This document shows, piece after piece, positions 1 through 6,118 of a DNA stretch of 14,987 nt (position 1 is its first letter; every line of letters begins with the position of its first letter). Under the pieces are notes generated by a model, which saw only the letters and a program-made list of their open reading frames with translations, searched no databases and was not told where the DNA came from. A program made the translations under genes and the position numbers. This DNA comes from CAYVQU01 sp964453155 (lineage in GTDB: Bacteria; Chloroflexota; Anaerolineae; Anaerolineales; UBA11858): positions 1 through 14,987 of the forward strand of contig CAYVQU010000132.1 in NCBI GenBank assembly GCA_964453155.1, in the 5' to 3' direction.

Positions 1-24
1 ATACGTGTTTTTTCCCCGCACAAA

Positions 25-40
25 GGCAGTTTTAACTGCC
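25..40. repeat. Short hairpin upstream of the HNH gene
   Basis: GGCAGTT and AACTGCC form a 7-bp stem with a two-base loop. No T-run follows on the plus strand. It may belong to the end of a gene outside the window or to the leader of the HNH gene; the sequence does not decide. Confidence 0.35.
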
Positions 41-59
41 ATTGTTTCACAACCGCAAT

Positions 60-563
60 ATGAACGAACCTGTGCTCGTTTTAAATGCGAATTTTGCCCC
101 TATCAACGTCTGTACTACCCGGCGGGCGATTGGGTTGATCCTGACTGGGAAGGCCAGTTTGGTGATGAACGGGCGCGGCTGGGTTCAAACGGTTTCCCAC
201 ACTTTTCAAAAACCTTCCATAATTCGCCTCGGCCGGATGGTCAAACGTCCGCGGCCGCGGGTGGCACTATCTCGCAAAGAGATCTTCAGACGGGATCATT
301 ACACCTGTCAATACTGTGGTCGTAAGGGGGGGAATCTGACTCTCGACCATGTTATTCCGCGCCGGTTGGGCGGAATCCACTCCTGGGAAAATCTGGTCAC
401 GGCCTGTTCGGCCTGTAACCATCGTAAAGGCGGGCGAACTGCTGATCAAGCCAGAATGCCCCTCCCCCGTAAACCCCAGGAACCCTCCACTTCGGCGGTG
501 TATATCTTCGCCCGGCATACCCACCATCATGATGAATGGGAACCCTTCCTAACCGGCTGGTAA
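60..563 (+). CDS. HNH endonuclease family protein
   Basis: A 167-residue protein with a C-terminal HNH nuclease domain. The zinc-binding pairs C83-x2-C86 and C116-x2-C119 frame the catalytic D96-H97, and N120-H121 begins the closing helix (NHRKGGRT). The first 50 residues (LVLNANFAPINVCTTRRA) are the beta-rich N-terminal part typical of the free-standing HNH_5-type proteins common in Chloroflexota and Cyanobacteria. Their cellular substrate is generally unknown, and I cannot tell a housekeeping nuclease from a mobile or defence role. The ATG at 60 is chosen because conserved sequence begins right after it; an in-frame TTG at 42 is the alternative. Neither has a clear Shine-Dalgarno (SD) sequence. 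The gene converges on the DUF218 gene with only eight bases between stop codons and no terminator. Confidence 0.85.
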   Translation: MNEPVLVLNANFAPINVCTTRRAIGLILTGKASLVMNGRGWVQTVSHTFQKPSIIRLGRMVKRPRPRVALSRKEIFRRDHYTCQYCGRKGGNLTLDHVIPRRLGGIHSWENLVTACSACNHRKGGRTADQARMPLPRKPQEPSTSAVYIFARHTHHHDEWEPFLTGW

Positions 564-571
564 TCGCTCCC

Positions 572-1144
572 TCACACCCATCCGACCCATTTACTATACA
601 TCATGGCCCCGACTTCATAAAGATAGAGCGTCAGGCGCGAATGGGTCTGAATCCATTTATAACCATAGGCCGGTTCACCGGCTGAATATACCGAAAGCCA
701 ATAAAATTCACCCCATCCCATTTTTCGAGCAGTGGCTGCAGCCCGTCCCGTATACAAATCGAGGGTGACCAAGGTCGGTTGCTGAAATCCCTGGTCCTGA
801 ATGATAGCCTGGGCGTTTTTCAGGTTTTCGTAGGTATTTAGGGATTGATCTTCGGTAATGATATTTTCGACCGGAACCCCTAAACCCCGCGCATAGGCGG
901 CCATTACGCTGGCATTTGAAACTTTCAACCCTTGATTATCGCCCGTACACATAATCATGACGGCCTGAGGAAACCGCTGCCACCACTGATACGCGAGTTC
1001 AATTTGAGCCCGGGTCGGTCGAGTAGGAGTCGTTCGGTTTTTCAGGGCATAGGAGGGAATGACAAAGCAATCGGGATGGGATGGTTCCCGATCAGCAATG
1101 AGCCAATATTTTTCAAACGGAAAACGGAACATTTTAAACTTCAT
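572..1144 (-). CDS. DUF218 / YdcF-like protein
   Basis: A 190-residue protein of the DUF218 (ElyC/SanA/YdcF) family. Visible family marks are the strand entering DCFVIPSYAL (25-34), the glycine-containing CTGDNQG turn (66-72), and the acidic patch ITEDQSLNTYENLKNA (96-111), which matches the family's E...S-x-NT-x-EN motif. Relatives act in envelope maintenance or bind nucleotide-like ligands, but a reaction is not established. Unlike SanA and ElyC there is no N-terminal membrane segment, so this one is probably cytosolic. It follows the MBL-fold gene by five bases and is likely co-transcribed with it. The purine-rich AGGGGG abuts the first ATG, so the in-frame ATG at 1132 (residue 5), which has better SD spacing, may be the true start. 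Confidence 0.8.
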   Translation of the reverse strand: MKFKMFRFPFEKYWLIADREPSHPDCFVIPSYALKNRTTPTRPTRAQIELAYQWWQRFPQAVMIMCTGDNQGLKVSNASVMAAYARGLGVPVENIITEDQSLNTYENLKNAQAIIQDQGFQQPTLVTLDLYTGRAAATARKMGWGEFYWLSVYSAGEPAYGYKWIQTHSRLTLYLYEVGAMMYSKWVGWV

Positions 1145-1149
1145 CCCCC

Positions 1150-1905
1150 CTAGAATTCAATTTCCATCAAATCATGGGTAAACTGGATTTCTCCTGAGAA
1201 ATATTGGCGTGCATCCGCCAGCATTTCGGAGGAGTTATATAGATCTGGGGTGTAATGGATCAAGTACAACGATTTAGCATTTGCTGCCTGAGCCACCTCC
1301 CCAGCCTGGGCCGCGGACGAGTGATACCGGTATGGTCCGGTGGCCTCGTGAATCAAAATGTCGGTATTCGCGGCGAGCTGCGTGATGGCCGCAAATGGTT
1401 CGGTATCACAAGAATAGGTTAAGGTCTTCCCACTTAAGTGTGATTCGACTCGCAACCCACTGGTAGGGATGACATGTTTTCCTGGGGAACTCAGAATCCG
1501 GAATTCGGGGGTATCTACGACCAAGGCCTGATTGTCTTCGGGATAAGAGCAATATTCAAGGGGGAAAAATTCTGGCCAGGTATCAAAATCGAACAGGTCA
1601 ATCATTTTTTCAACCCGCTCGAGGTTAAATTGATAGCCATACACTTTGAGCGGATGCCGCCGCCCCAGCAGCCATAACGTCGAGAACAACCCCGGCAAAC
1701 CGCCAACATGATCCGGATGGAAATGCGTTATGATCACCCCGGTCATTTTTTGGGGATCAATATTCGCCTGGCGCAGTTGCACAATTGGATTGAGCGGGCA
1801 GTCGATCAAAATTTGATCCTGATCCCCTTGCAGCACCATAAATGAATTTTCGTGTTCGGCAGTTGGGATCGCGTTGGCGGTTCCCAAAATTACCATTTTC
1901 AGCAT
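1150..1905 (-). CDS. MBL-fold metallo-hydrolase, RNase Z-like
   Basis: A 251-residue metallo-beta-lactamase-fold hydrolase. The metal motif HFHPDH (61-66) is intact. Later ligands are visible as the Asp of SCDT, the HEATG segment and the His of LIHYT. The stretch HSSAAQAGEVAQ resembles the ribonuclease Z/arylsulfatase-like branch of the fold. The longer tRNA-binding exosite arm of true RNase Z is not obvious, so the substrate is left open. The frame stays open upstream to 2022, but that part only shadows the permease gene. The start at 1905 is chosen because GAGGT lies six bases before it and the conserved N-terminus (MVILGTANAIP) follows. It starts 11 bases after the permease stop, so it is probably the third gene of the ABC operon. 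Confidence 0.85.
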   Translation of the reverse strand: MLKMVILGTANAIPTAEHENSFMVLQGDQDQILIDCPLNPIVQLRQANIDPQKMTGVIITHFHPDHVGGLPGLFSTLWLLGRRHPLKVYGYQFNLERVEKMIDLFDFDTWPEFFPLEYCSYPEDNQALVVDTPEFRILSSPGKHVIPTSGLRVESHLSGKTLTYSCDTEPFAAITQLAANTDILIHEATGPYRYHSSAAQAGEVAQAANAKSLYLIHYTPDLYNSSEMLADARQYFSGEIQFTHDLMEIEF

Positions 1906-1916
1906 ATAGAACCTCA

Positions 1917-3359
1917 CTACCCCCCAAATAGGAAGAGCGCGATACGCGGGGTCACAAAGATCTCTAAAATCGCTGCGACCAGCAACATCGGGGCCACAAC
2001 GGCTAACATAATTCGGGTCCAATTTGCAAAAGATTCGAGCAAGGCGGCACTCATCGTACGACCTTCAGCCGGGATCGATAACGTCGCCCCTAACCGAAAT
2101 AGGGCACCACCAGCAAAAATAATGGCCGGAATCTCAAATATGCCATGCGGTAAAATGAATCCGGTTAAAAACGTCAGCGGGGGAATCCCAGCTTGAGTGG
2201 CGGTAGCTACAAAATAGCCGATGATGACGAAGGGCAGCATCAAAATAAGAACGCCCAAGACCCCAAAGGAAAATAACCCAAATCCCGTTGCCAGAATAAT
2301 GGCTCGGATATTATGGAACCAAACCGTGCCCACCCCACTCACCGAAAAGAACTGGATGTTTTCAAACCCCTCAATTCCCTCGATGAAACCTTGTTCCAGA
2401 TTATTCCAATTCAAAGCCTGCGGCGGCAAAACATAAACTGCGGCCTGTTGGTATCCAATCCATAGGCCAACAACCAATAACAATGCTGTCAAACCAATGG
2501 GGATCCGGGTTTGAGGGAGCGATTGGGTTAGAACGCCGCGATACCAGGATGAAAAAGATTGTGCCGATCCGACAAATGTTCGTTTAAATACCAGCCAGCT
2601 CCATCGTAGATTGAGGGTATCCAACTCCCGGCCCAGTAGCTCCTCCCGATTAAAATAAGCGATCCCCGTTCGCATGAGCAATCCGGTGATCAGCAACTGG
2701 CCTAAGACTGCCCACCACAACACATTGTAGTTGGCCCAAAACATGATCGTGCTCTCACCGATCAACAGCAAGGCCATCGGTACAATGATAAACGAGGCTA
2801 ATAAATTCGCCGCGCGGGCCGAAGTCGCCTGGACCGATATCACTACCGCACCGCTGACCATCAGGATGGCCTGCACCGAACTGAGAATGATGATCAACCA
2901 AAATAAAGTCGGCTCAGCCGTCCACCCAATTTGGCGGTAAACTCCCACTAAATAGACGGCAATCCCCAAATAACTGGCCAACAAGGGTGGAATCACCACT
3001 GCAAACAATTTACCCAAATATAACTGCAAATCCGTCAACGGACTGCTCAACAATGGCTCGATGCTGCGGCGCTCTTTTTCTCCTACGAAGCTTTCCAGAG
3101 CAATCACCAATGAAACCGAAATTGGGAAAAACCCAACCACCATCAACAAAAATGGGATCAAGCGGTCACCGATCAGGGGGACATCGTACTGGGCCATATA
3201 TGTCACCACCCGTTCGGCAGTAAAATTCATCAAACCGGGGAAAAACAATGTCAGGACCAAAATTGGCAGAATGATCCGCCAGTCCCGAAACTGATCCCGC
3301 ACTTCCCGCCGGGTGATAATCATGGCCTGCTGCAGGTTATGGCGGAGGCTATTAATCAT
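1917..3359 (-). CDS. ABC-2 type permease fused to a SpoIIM domain
   Basis: A 480-residue membrane protein with two recognisable parts. Residues 1-280 form an ABC-2 (NatB-like) permease, with about six membrane segments and the family signature GEKERRSIEPLLSSPLTD (93-110) followed by LGK (115-117). Residues 285-480 form a SpoIIM domain (stage II sporulation protein M): WFHNIRA (347-353), the hallmark LPHGIFEIPAIIFAGG (403-418) with RLG at 422-424, and a terminal EIFVTP segment. The gene starts inside the end of the ATPase gene (8-base overlap), so translational coupling and an ATPase/permease complex are expected. The substrate is unknown. SpoIIM here need not mean sporulation: the domain is widespread in non-sporulating bacteria, and no other sporulation gene is seen. 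Confidence 0.88.
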   Translation of the reverse strand: MINSLRHNLQQAMIITRREVRDQFRDWRIILPILVLTLFFPGLMNFTAERVVTYMAQYDVPLIGDRLIPFLLMVVGFFPISVSLVIALESFVGEKERRSIEPLLSSPLTDLQLYLGKLFAVVIPPLLASYLGIAVYLVGVYRQIGWTAEPTLFWLIIILSSVQAILMVSGAVVISVQATSARAANLLASFIIVPMALLLIGESTIMFWANYNVLWWAVLGQLLITGLLMRTGIAYFNREELLGRELDTLNLRWSWLVFKRTFVGSAQSFSSWYRGVLTQSLPQTRIPIGLTALLLVVGLWIGYQQAAVYVLPPQALNWNNLEQGFIEGIEGFENIQFFSVSGVGTVWFHNIRAIILATGFGLFSFGVLGVLILMLPFVIIGYFVATATQAGIPPLTFLTGFILPHGIFEIPAIIFAGGALFRLGATLSIPAEGRTMSAALLESFANWTRIMLAVVAPMLLVAAILEIFVTPRIALFLFGG

Positions 3360-4311
3360 CAGCCACCTCCGGTTCTACCGTTTCTCCCAAGGGAACGCCA
3401 TCAGGAGCGGTGATGGCCTGCAGATACACCTCCTCCAGGCTGCGAGGAACTTCGGCCAGAGTAACAACCGGGCAGTTATTCTTCAACATGAGATCTAATA
3501 TTTGGGGATTATGGCTTTCCGGCGTGGAGGTTTGGTACCGTAGCCAATCGGGCCCCTGAGCTGTGAGGGTTACCGCGGGCGACAGTTCAGGAATCCCATT
3601 GAGGGGGGTGGCCAATCGCAAAATGTATTCCCCAGCCCCCAGCAGGATCTGTTTGAGGGCTGCTGAGCTCCCCTTCGCAATAATCTTCCCCCGGCGGATG
3701 ATCGCGATCTGATCGGCCAACTCTTCGGCTTCGCCCAAATTATGGGTGCAAATGATGATCGCCCGTTGATCCGACCGTAACGCCGCAATCGAATCCCGCA
3801 CCAGCCTAGCGCTCTCCGGGTCCATTGCCGAAGTCGGTTCATCTAACAGCAAAGTTGGTGGGTTGTGGAGTAAGGCCCGGGCCAAGGCCAATTTCTGTCG
3901 CATGCCCTTGGAGTATTCGCCAATTTTGCGGCGGCGATCTTCGTATAACCCGAATTTGGTCAGTAGTTCCTTGATTCTCTCCTGCCGGATTTGGGCATCC
4001 ATCCCATAGATCTCACCAAAAAAATTGAGGTAATCATCCGCAGGCATCCGGCCGTATAACCCATGTTGTTCTGTCAACACTCCCACCGCCCCCCGGACTT
4101 CGGCCGGATTCTCCACAACATCGAAACCCGCGACTTTGGCCCACCCGGCAGTTGGTCTCAGCACTGAAGTCAACATCCGCACTGTCGTCGTCTTTCCCGC
4201 CCCATTCGGGCCTAATAATGCCAACACCTCCCCTGCTTTGACTTCCAGGTTGACGTTATCGACGGCCAGGAAGTCATCGAACATTTTGGATAGGTTTTTT
4301 GTTTCGATCAT
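3352..4311 (-). CDS. ABC transporter ATP-binding protein (NatA/CcmA-like)
   Basis: A 319-residue ATPase that would power the adjacent ABC-2/SpoIIM permease. All motifs are present: Walker A GPNGAGKT (34-41), Q-loop glutamine 82, signature YSKGM (133-137, the SxGM form usual in ABC-2 ATPases), Walker B TLLLDE (153-158), D-loop SAMD (161-164) and H-loop histidine 190. A roughly 100-residue C-terminal extension ends in an acidic tail (EPEVADD); similar tails in ABC-2 ATPases regulate or dimerise. The start has GGAAAG five bases before it. A 33-base palindrome ends 12 bases upstream of this start codon. Export of a drug, lipid, peptide or ion cannot be distinguished. Confidence 0.92.
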   Translation of the reverse strand: MIETKNLSKMFDDFLAVDNVNLEVKAGEVLALLGPNGAGKTTTVRMLTSVLRPTAGWAKVAGFDVVENPAEVRGAVGVLTEQHGLYGRMPADDYLNFFGEIYGMDAQIRQERIKELLTKFGLYEDRRRKIGEYSKGMRQKLALARALLHNPPTLLLDEPTSAMDPESARLVRDSIAALRSDQRAIIICTHNLGEAEELADQIAIIRRGKIIAKGSSAALKQILLGAGEYILRLATPLNGIPELSPAVTLTAQGPDWLRYQTSTPESHNPQILDLMLKNNCPVVTLAEVPRSLEEVYLQAITAPDGVPLGETVEPEVADD

Positions 4312-4323
4312 TGTCTTTCCAAG

Positions 4324-4356
4324 AGACCTTCCAGGTTTGGGAAACCTAGAAGGTCT
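4324..4356. repeat. 33-base palindromic element, copy 1
   Basis: An imperfect palindrome. AGACCTTC (4324-4331) pairs with GAAGGTCT (4349-4356), and AGGTTT (4333-4338) with AAACCT (4342-4347), leaving one mismatch and a GGG loop. It matches the element at 10148-10180 in 29 of 33 positions, including the centre. Read in steps of nine from 4325 it becomes GACCTTCCA, GGTTTGGGA, AACCTAGAA, GGTCTAAAC, GTTCAACAA, so the periodicity continues to 4369. It lies in the leader of the ABC ATPase gene. Confidence 0.8.
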
Positions 4357-4360
4357 AAAC

Positions 4361-4396
4361 GTTCAACAAAACAAAACGGGAGGCCATGGCCTCCCG
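4361..4396 (-). terminator. Rho-independent-type terminator of lgt
   Basis: A perfect 20-base GC-rich palindrome (4377-4396, CGGGAGGCC plus its complement) lies 16 bases after the lgt stop. In the direction of lgt transcription it is followed by GTTTTGTTTTGTTG, an interrupted T-rich tail. It should separate lgt from the ABC operon, at least partly. Confidence 0.65.
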
Positions 4397-4412
4397 CACT
4401 CCAGTGAATTAA

Positions 4413-5225
4413 TTATTTCCTAACCGATTTGGTCGTATTTTTGCGATGCCGCCAAAACAACGCCAGCGCCGACATCACCGCCACGACCAGCATAAAGGTT
4501 TGGTTGGCATTGATCCCGCCAATTTCGGCCGAATTCAAGCGGATAAATTCCAGCAAGAAGCGTCCCACCGGATAAACGATCATATAGGTCCAGAGTAGAT
4601 CACCTGGCATAAGCTTCGCGGAGAACTTGCGCTCCAGCAACAGCAGCAACCCCATGTTCATTAAATTCCACAGTGATTCGTATAAAAATAGGGGGTGGAA
4701 GTGGGTGAAGTCTTCAAAACCTACCAGCCGATTCTGGGGTTCAATGAAAACGGCCCAAGGTAAATTGGTTGGGGGACCATATAATTCCTGGTTGACAAAG
4801 TTACCCCAGCGGCCAATGGCCTGCCCCAACGCCAGCCCTGGGGCGGCAATATCAACCCATTGGGCAAAGGAAGTTTTTCGTTTCCGGCAGAAGAAGTAGA
4901 GAAATAGCCCGCCCCCGATGACGGCGCCGGGAATCCCCAAACCGCCCTGACGAATATTGATCGCATCCAGGGGGTGAGTCAAATAATATTTCGTTGTTAA
5001 CCCGACTGCAATATCCGAGGGAGTAGGGGTAAAAATATGCCATAACCGCGCCCCAATAATGCCCCCAATCAGCACCCACACCAGGCCATCCCAGACCAGT
5101 TCAGGGTCTACCCCACGTTTCTTGGCCCCGCGGGTCGCCAACCAGGCCCCCGCCAAAGCCCCCAACATCAAAATTATTCCGTAAAACCGCACTTCTAGCG
5201 GACCAATACTAAAACCAGTGGGCAT
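4413..5225 (-). CDS. lgt: Prolipoprotein diacylglyceryl transferase
   Basis: A 270-residue polytopic membrane enzyme. It transfers diacylglyceryl from phosphatidylglycerol to the lipobox cysteine of preprolipoproteins, the first step of bacterial lipoprotein maturation. The Lgt signature GRWGNFVNQE (138-147) is intact, as are HPLFLYES (177-184) and the late arginine-containing segment GRFLLEFIR (221-229). About seven membrane helices are visible. At the position of E. coli His103, in the GG-L-x-x-x-G loop (94-100), this protein has proline 99; other phyla also vary there. The likely SD (GGAG, 11 bases before the ATG) sits inside the 9-base repeat array that fills the upstream spacer. It is probably transcribed with the phosphatidyltransferase gene. 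Confidence 0.95.
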   Translation of the reverse strand: MPTGFSIGPLEVRFYGIILMLGALAGAWLATRGAKKRGVDPELVWDGLVWVLIGGIIGARLWHIFTPTPSDIAVGLTTKYYLTHPLDAINIRQGGLGIPGAVIGGGLFLYFFCRKRKTSFAQWVDIAAPGLALGQAIGRWGNFVNQELYGPPTNLPWAVFIEPQNRLVGFEDFTHFHPLFLYESLWNLMNMGLLLLLERKFSAKLMPGDLLWTYMIVYPVGRFLLEFIRLNSAEIGGINANQTFMLVVAVMSALALFWRHRKNTTKSVRK

Positions 5226-5226
5226 A

Positions 5227-5343
5227 AGTCAGTAAACTCCTATTGGTCTAAACGGTCGCAAGCGTCCAAGTGGTCGAACAGGTCAGTACCAAACAACAGA
5301 CTGCTGGGACCCTTATGACCTTTTAGACTACTCAGACATCTCC
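5227..5343. repeat. Degenerate 9-base tandem array with inverted halves
   Basis: Every ninth base starts a related unit. The first half reads AGTCAGTAA, ACTCCTATT, GGTCTAAAC, GGTCGCAAG, CGTCCAAGT, GGTCGAACA, GGTCAGTAC (5227-5289). After one spacer unit (5290-5298), the phase continues with GAC-starting units GACTGCTGG, GACCCTTAT, GACCTTTTA, GACTACTCA, GACATCTCC (5299-5343), which are the reverse-complement form. The arms can pair: 5245-5257 and the complement of 5317-5329 agree at 11 of 13 bases. The array covers the entire spacer between the phosphatidyltransferase and lgt genes, runs into the stop codon of the former, and carries the likely ribosome site of the latter. Confidence 0.7.
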
Positions 5344-5954
5344 GCGTGGGCCTGCTTCCGCACATGCAAAATCCGCTGCAAAGCCGTGAAATTCGCCATC
5401 ACGGCCAAAATCCACATCCCGATCATGGGGATACTCAAGATCAAGGTGGGAACAATGACAAAATAGCGTTCCAGGCGGGTCATGATCCCAACTTTGGCAT
5501 CATATCCCAAAGCTTCAGCCCGACCGCGAATATAAGAGACGAGAATCGAACCCGCTGCGGCCAAATAGACCACAATGACGTTCGTCCATTCAGACTGCAA
5601 TGTATAGTGGATGATCAAGCCCAAAAACAGGACCAACTCGGAATACCGGTCAGTGACCGAATCGACAAAGGCTCCAAAATGGCTAGGTTCTCCGCGCAAG
5701 CGGGCCATGGTCCCGTCCAGGGCATCGACGGGGGCCATCATCAGCACAACGAGTCCCCCCACCAACATTTTTCCTTGGGCCAGAAAAACTGCGCTAATGG
5801 CATGTCCGACCAATCCCAGCAACGTCATGGTGTTGGGCAATATCCCCAGGCGATTGAAAAACGCACCAATGGGATCCAGGATCCCTTTCATGAGGACCCG
5901 AATATGATCGGTCAAAGTTTTTGGAGATTGTTTGGGTTCTACCACTTGTGCCAT
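5328..5954 (-). CDS. CDP-alcohol phosphatidyltransferase (PIP-synthase-like)
   Basis: A 208-residue integral membrane enzyme that would displace CMP from a CDP-linked lipid with an alcohol to make a phospholipid head group. The full family signature is present: D77-x2-D80-G81-x2-A84-R85-x8-G94-x3-D98-x3-D102, with the four metal-binding aspartates intact. The DSVTDRYSE context (98-106) resembles phosphatidyl- and archaetidyl-inositol-phosphate synthases more than PgsA or PssA, but the head group is inferred, not shown. About six helices follow the family plan. The start at 5954 has AAAGGT about 11 bases upstream. A promoter-like pair lies upstream at 5999-6027, and lgt follows across the 9-base repeat array. 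Confidence 0.88.
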   Translation of the reverse strand: MAQVVEPKQSPKTLTDHIRVLMKGILDPIGAFFNRLGILPNTMTLLGLVGHAISAVFLAQGKMLVGGLVVLMMAPVDALDGTMARLRGEPSHFGAFVDSVTDRYSELVLFLGLIIHYTLQSEWTNVIVVYLAAAGSILVSYIRGRAEALGYDAKVGIMTRLERYFVIVPTLILSIPMIGMWILAVMANFTALQRILHVRKQAHAEMSE

Positions 5955-5998
5955 TGCGACACACTACCTTTCAAAATAAGTTGAATACGAATTGGCGT

Positions 5999-6027
5999 AT
6001 GCTAACGCGGGGGTGGGGCACTGTCAA
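5999..6027 (-). promoter_or_regulatory. Sigma70-type promoter for the phosphatidyltransferase/lgt unit
   Basis: On the minus strand, TTGACA (6022-6027) and TAGCAT (5999-6004) are separated by exactly 17 bases. The -35 is a perfect consensus match and the -10 matches four of six. The start codon is about 45 bases downstream. Confidence 0.55.
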
Positions 6028-6039
6028 GCGGCTGACAGT
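6020..6039. promoter_or_regulatory. Dyad overlapping the -35, possible operator
   Basis: ACTGTCA (6020-6026) and TGACAGT (6033-6039) form a perfect 7-bp inverted repeat with a 6-base gap. The -35 hexamer lies in its left arm, a placement expected for a repressor site. No regulator is identified. Confidence 0.35.
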
Positions 6040-6069
6040 TTAGCCAATTTTTCTTTAGGATACGCTCAT

Positions 6070-6118
6070 ATATTTTGTAAGAAATGGCTCTACAAAAGAA
6101 CCATTTCTTACAAAATAT
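6070..6118. repeat. 18-bp perfect inverted repeat across the ftsK stop codon
   Basis: ATATTTTGTAAGAAATGG (6070-6087) is exactly complementary to 6101-6118, with a 13-base loop. The ftsK stop codon (6108-6110) and its last codons lie in the right arm. The stem is AT-rich and not followed by a T-run, so it is an atypical terminator; an mRNA 3'-end stabiliser or a protein-binding site is equally possible. Confidence 0.7.

Noticed and set aside
60..563. HNH gene as part of a mobile or defence island
   Set aside because: No integrase, methylase, repeats or composition change accompany it; the neighbours look like core genes.
1906..2022. N-terminal extension of the MBL-fold protein
   Set aside because: The extra 39 codons overlap the end of the permease gene in another frame, and a good SD precedes the ATG at 1905.
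5245..5289. CRISPR-like array
   Set aside because: Units are 9 bases long without spacers, degenerate, and no cas gene is present.
5346..5984. Plus-strand open frame of 212 codons opposite the phosphatidyltransferase gene
   Set aside because: It is antisense to a gene with a complete catalytic signature, its translation is an unpatterned His/Gln/Asn-rich mix, and there is no SD.
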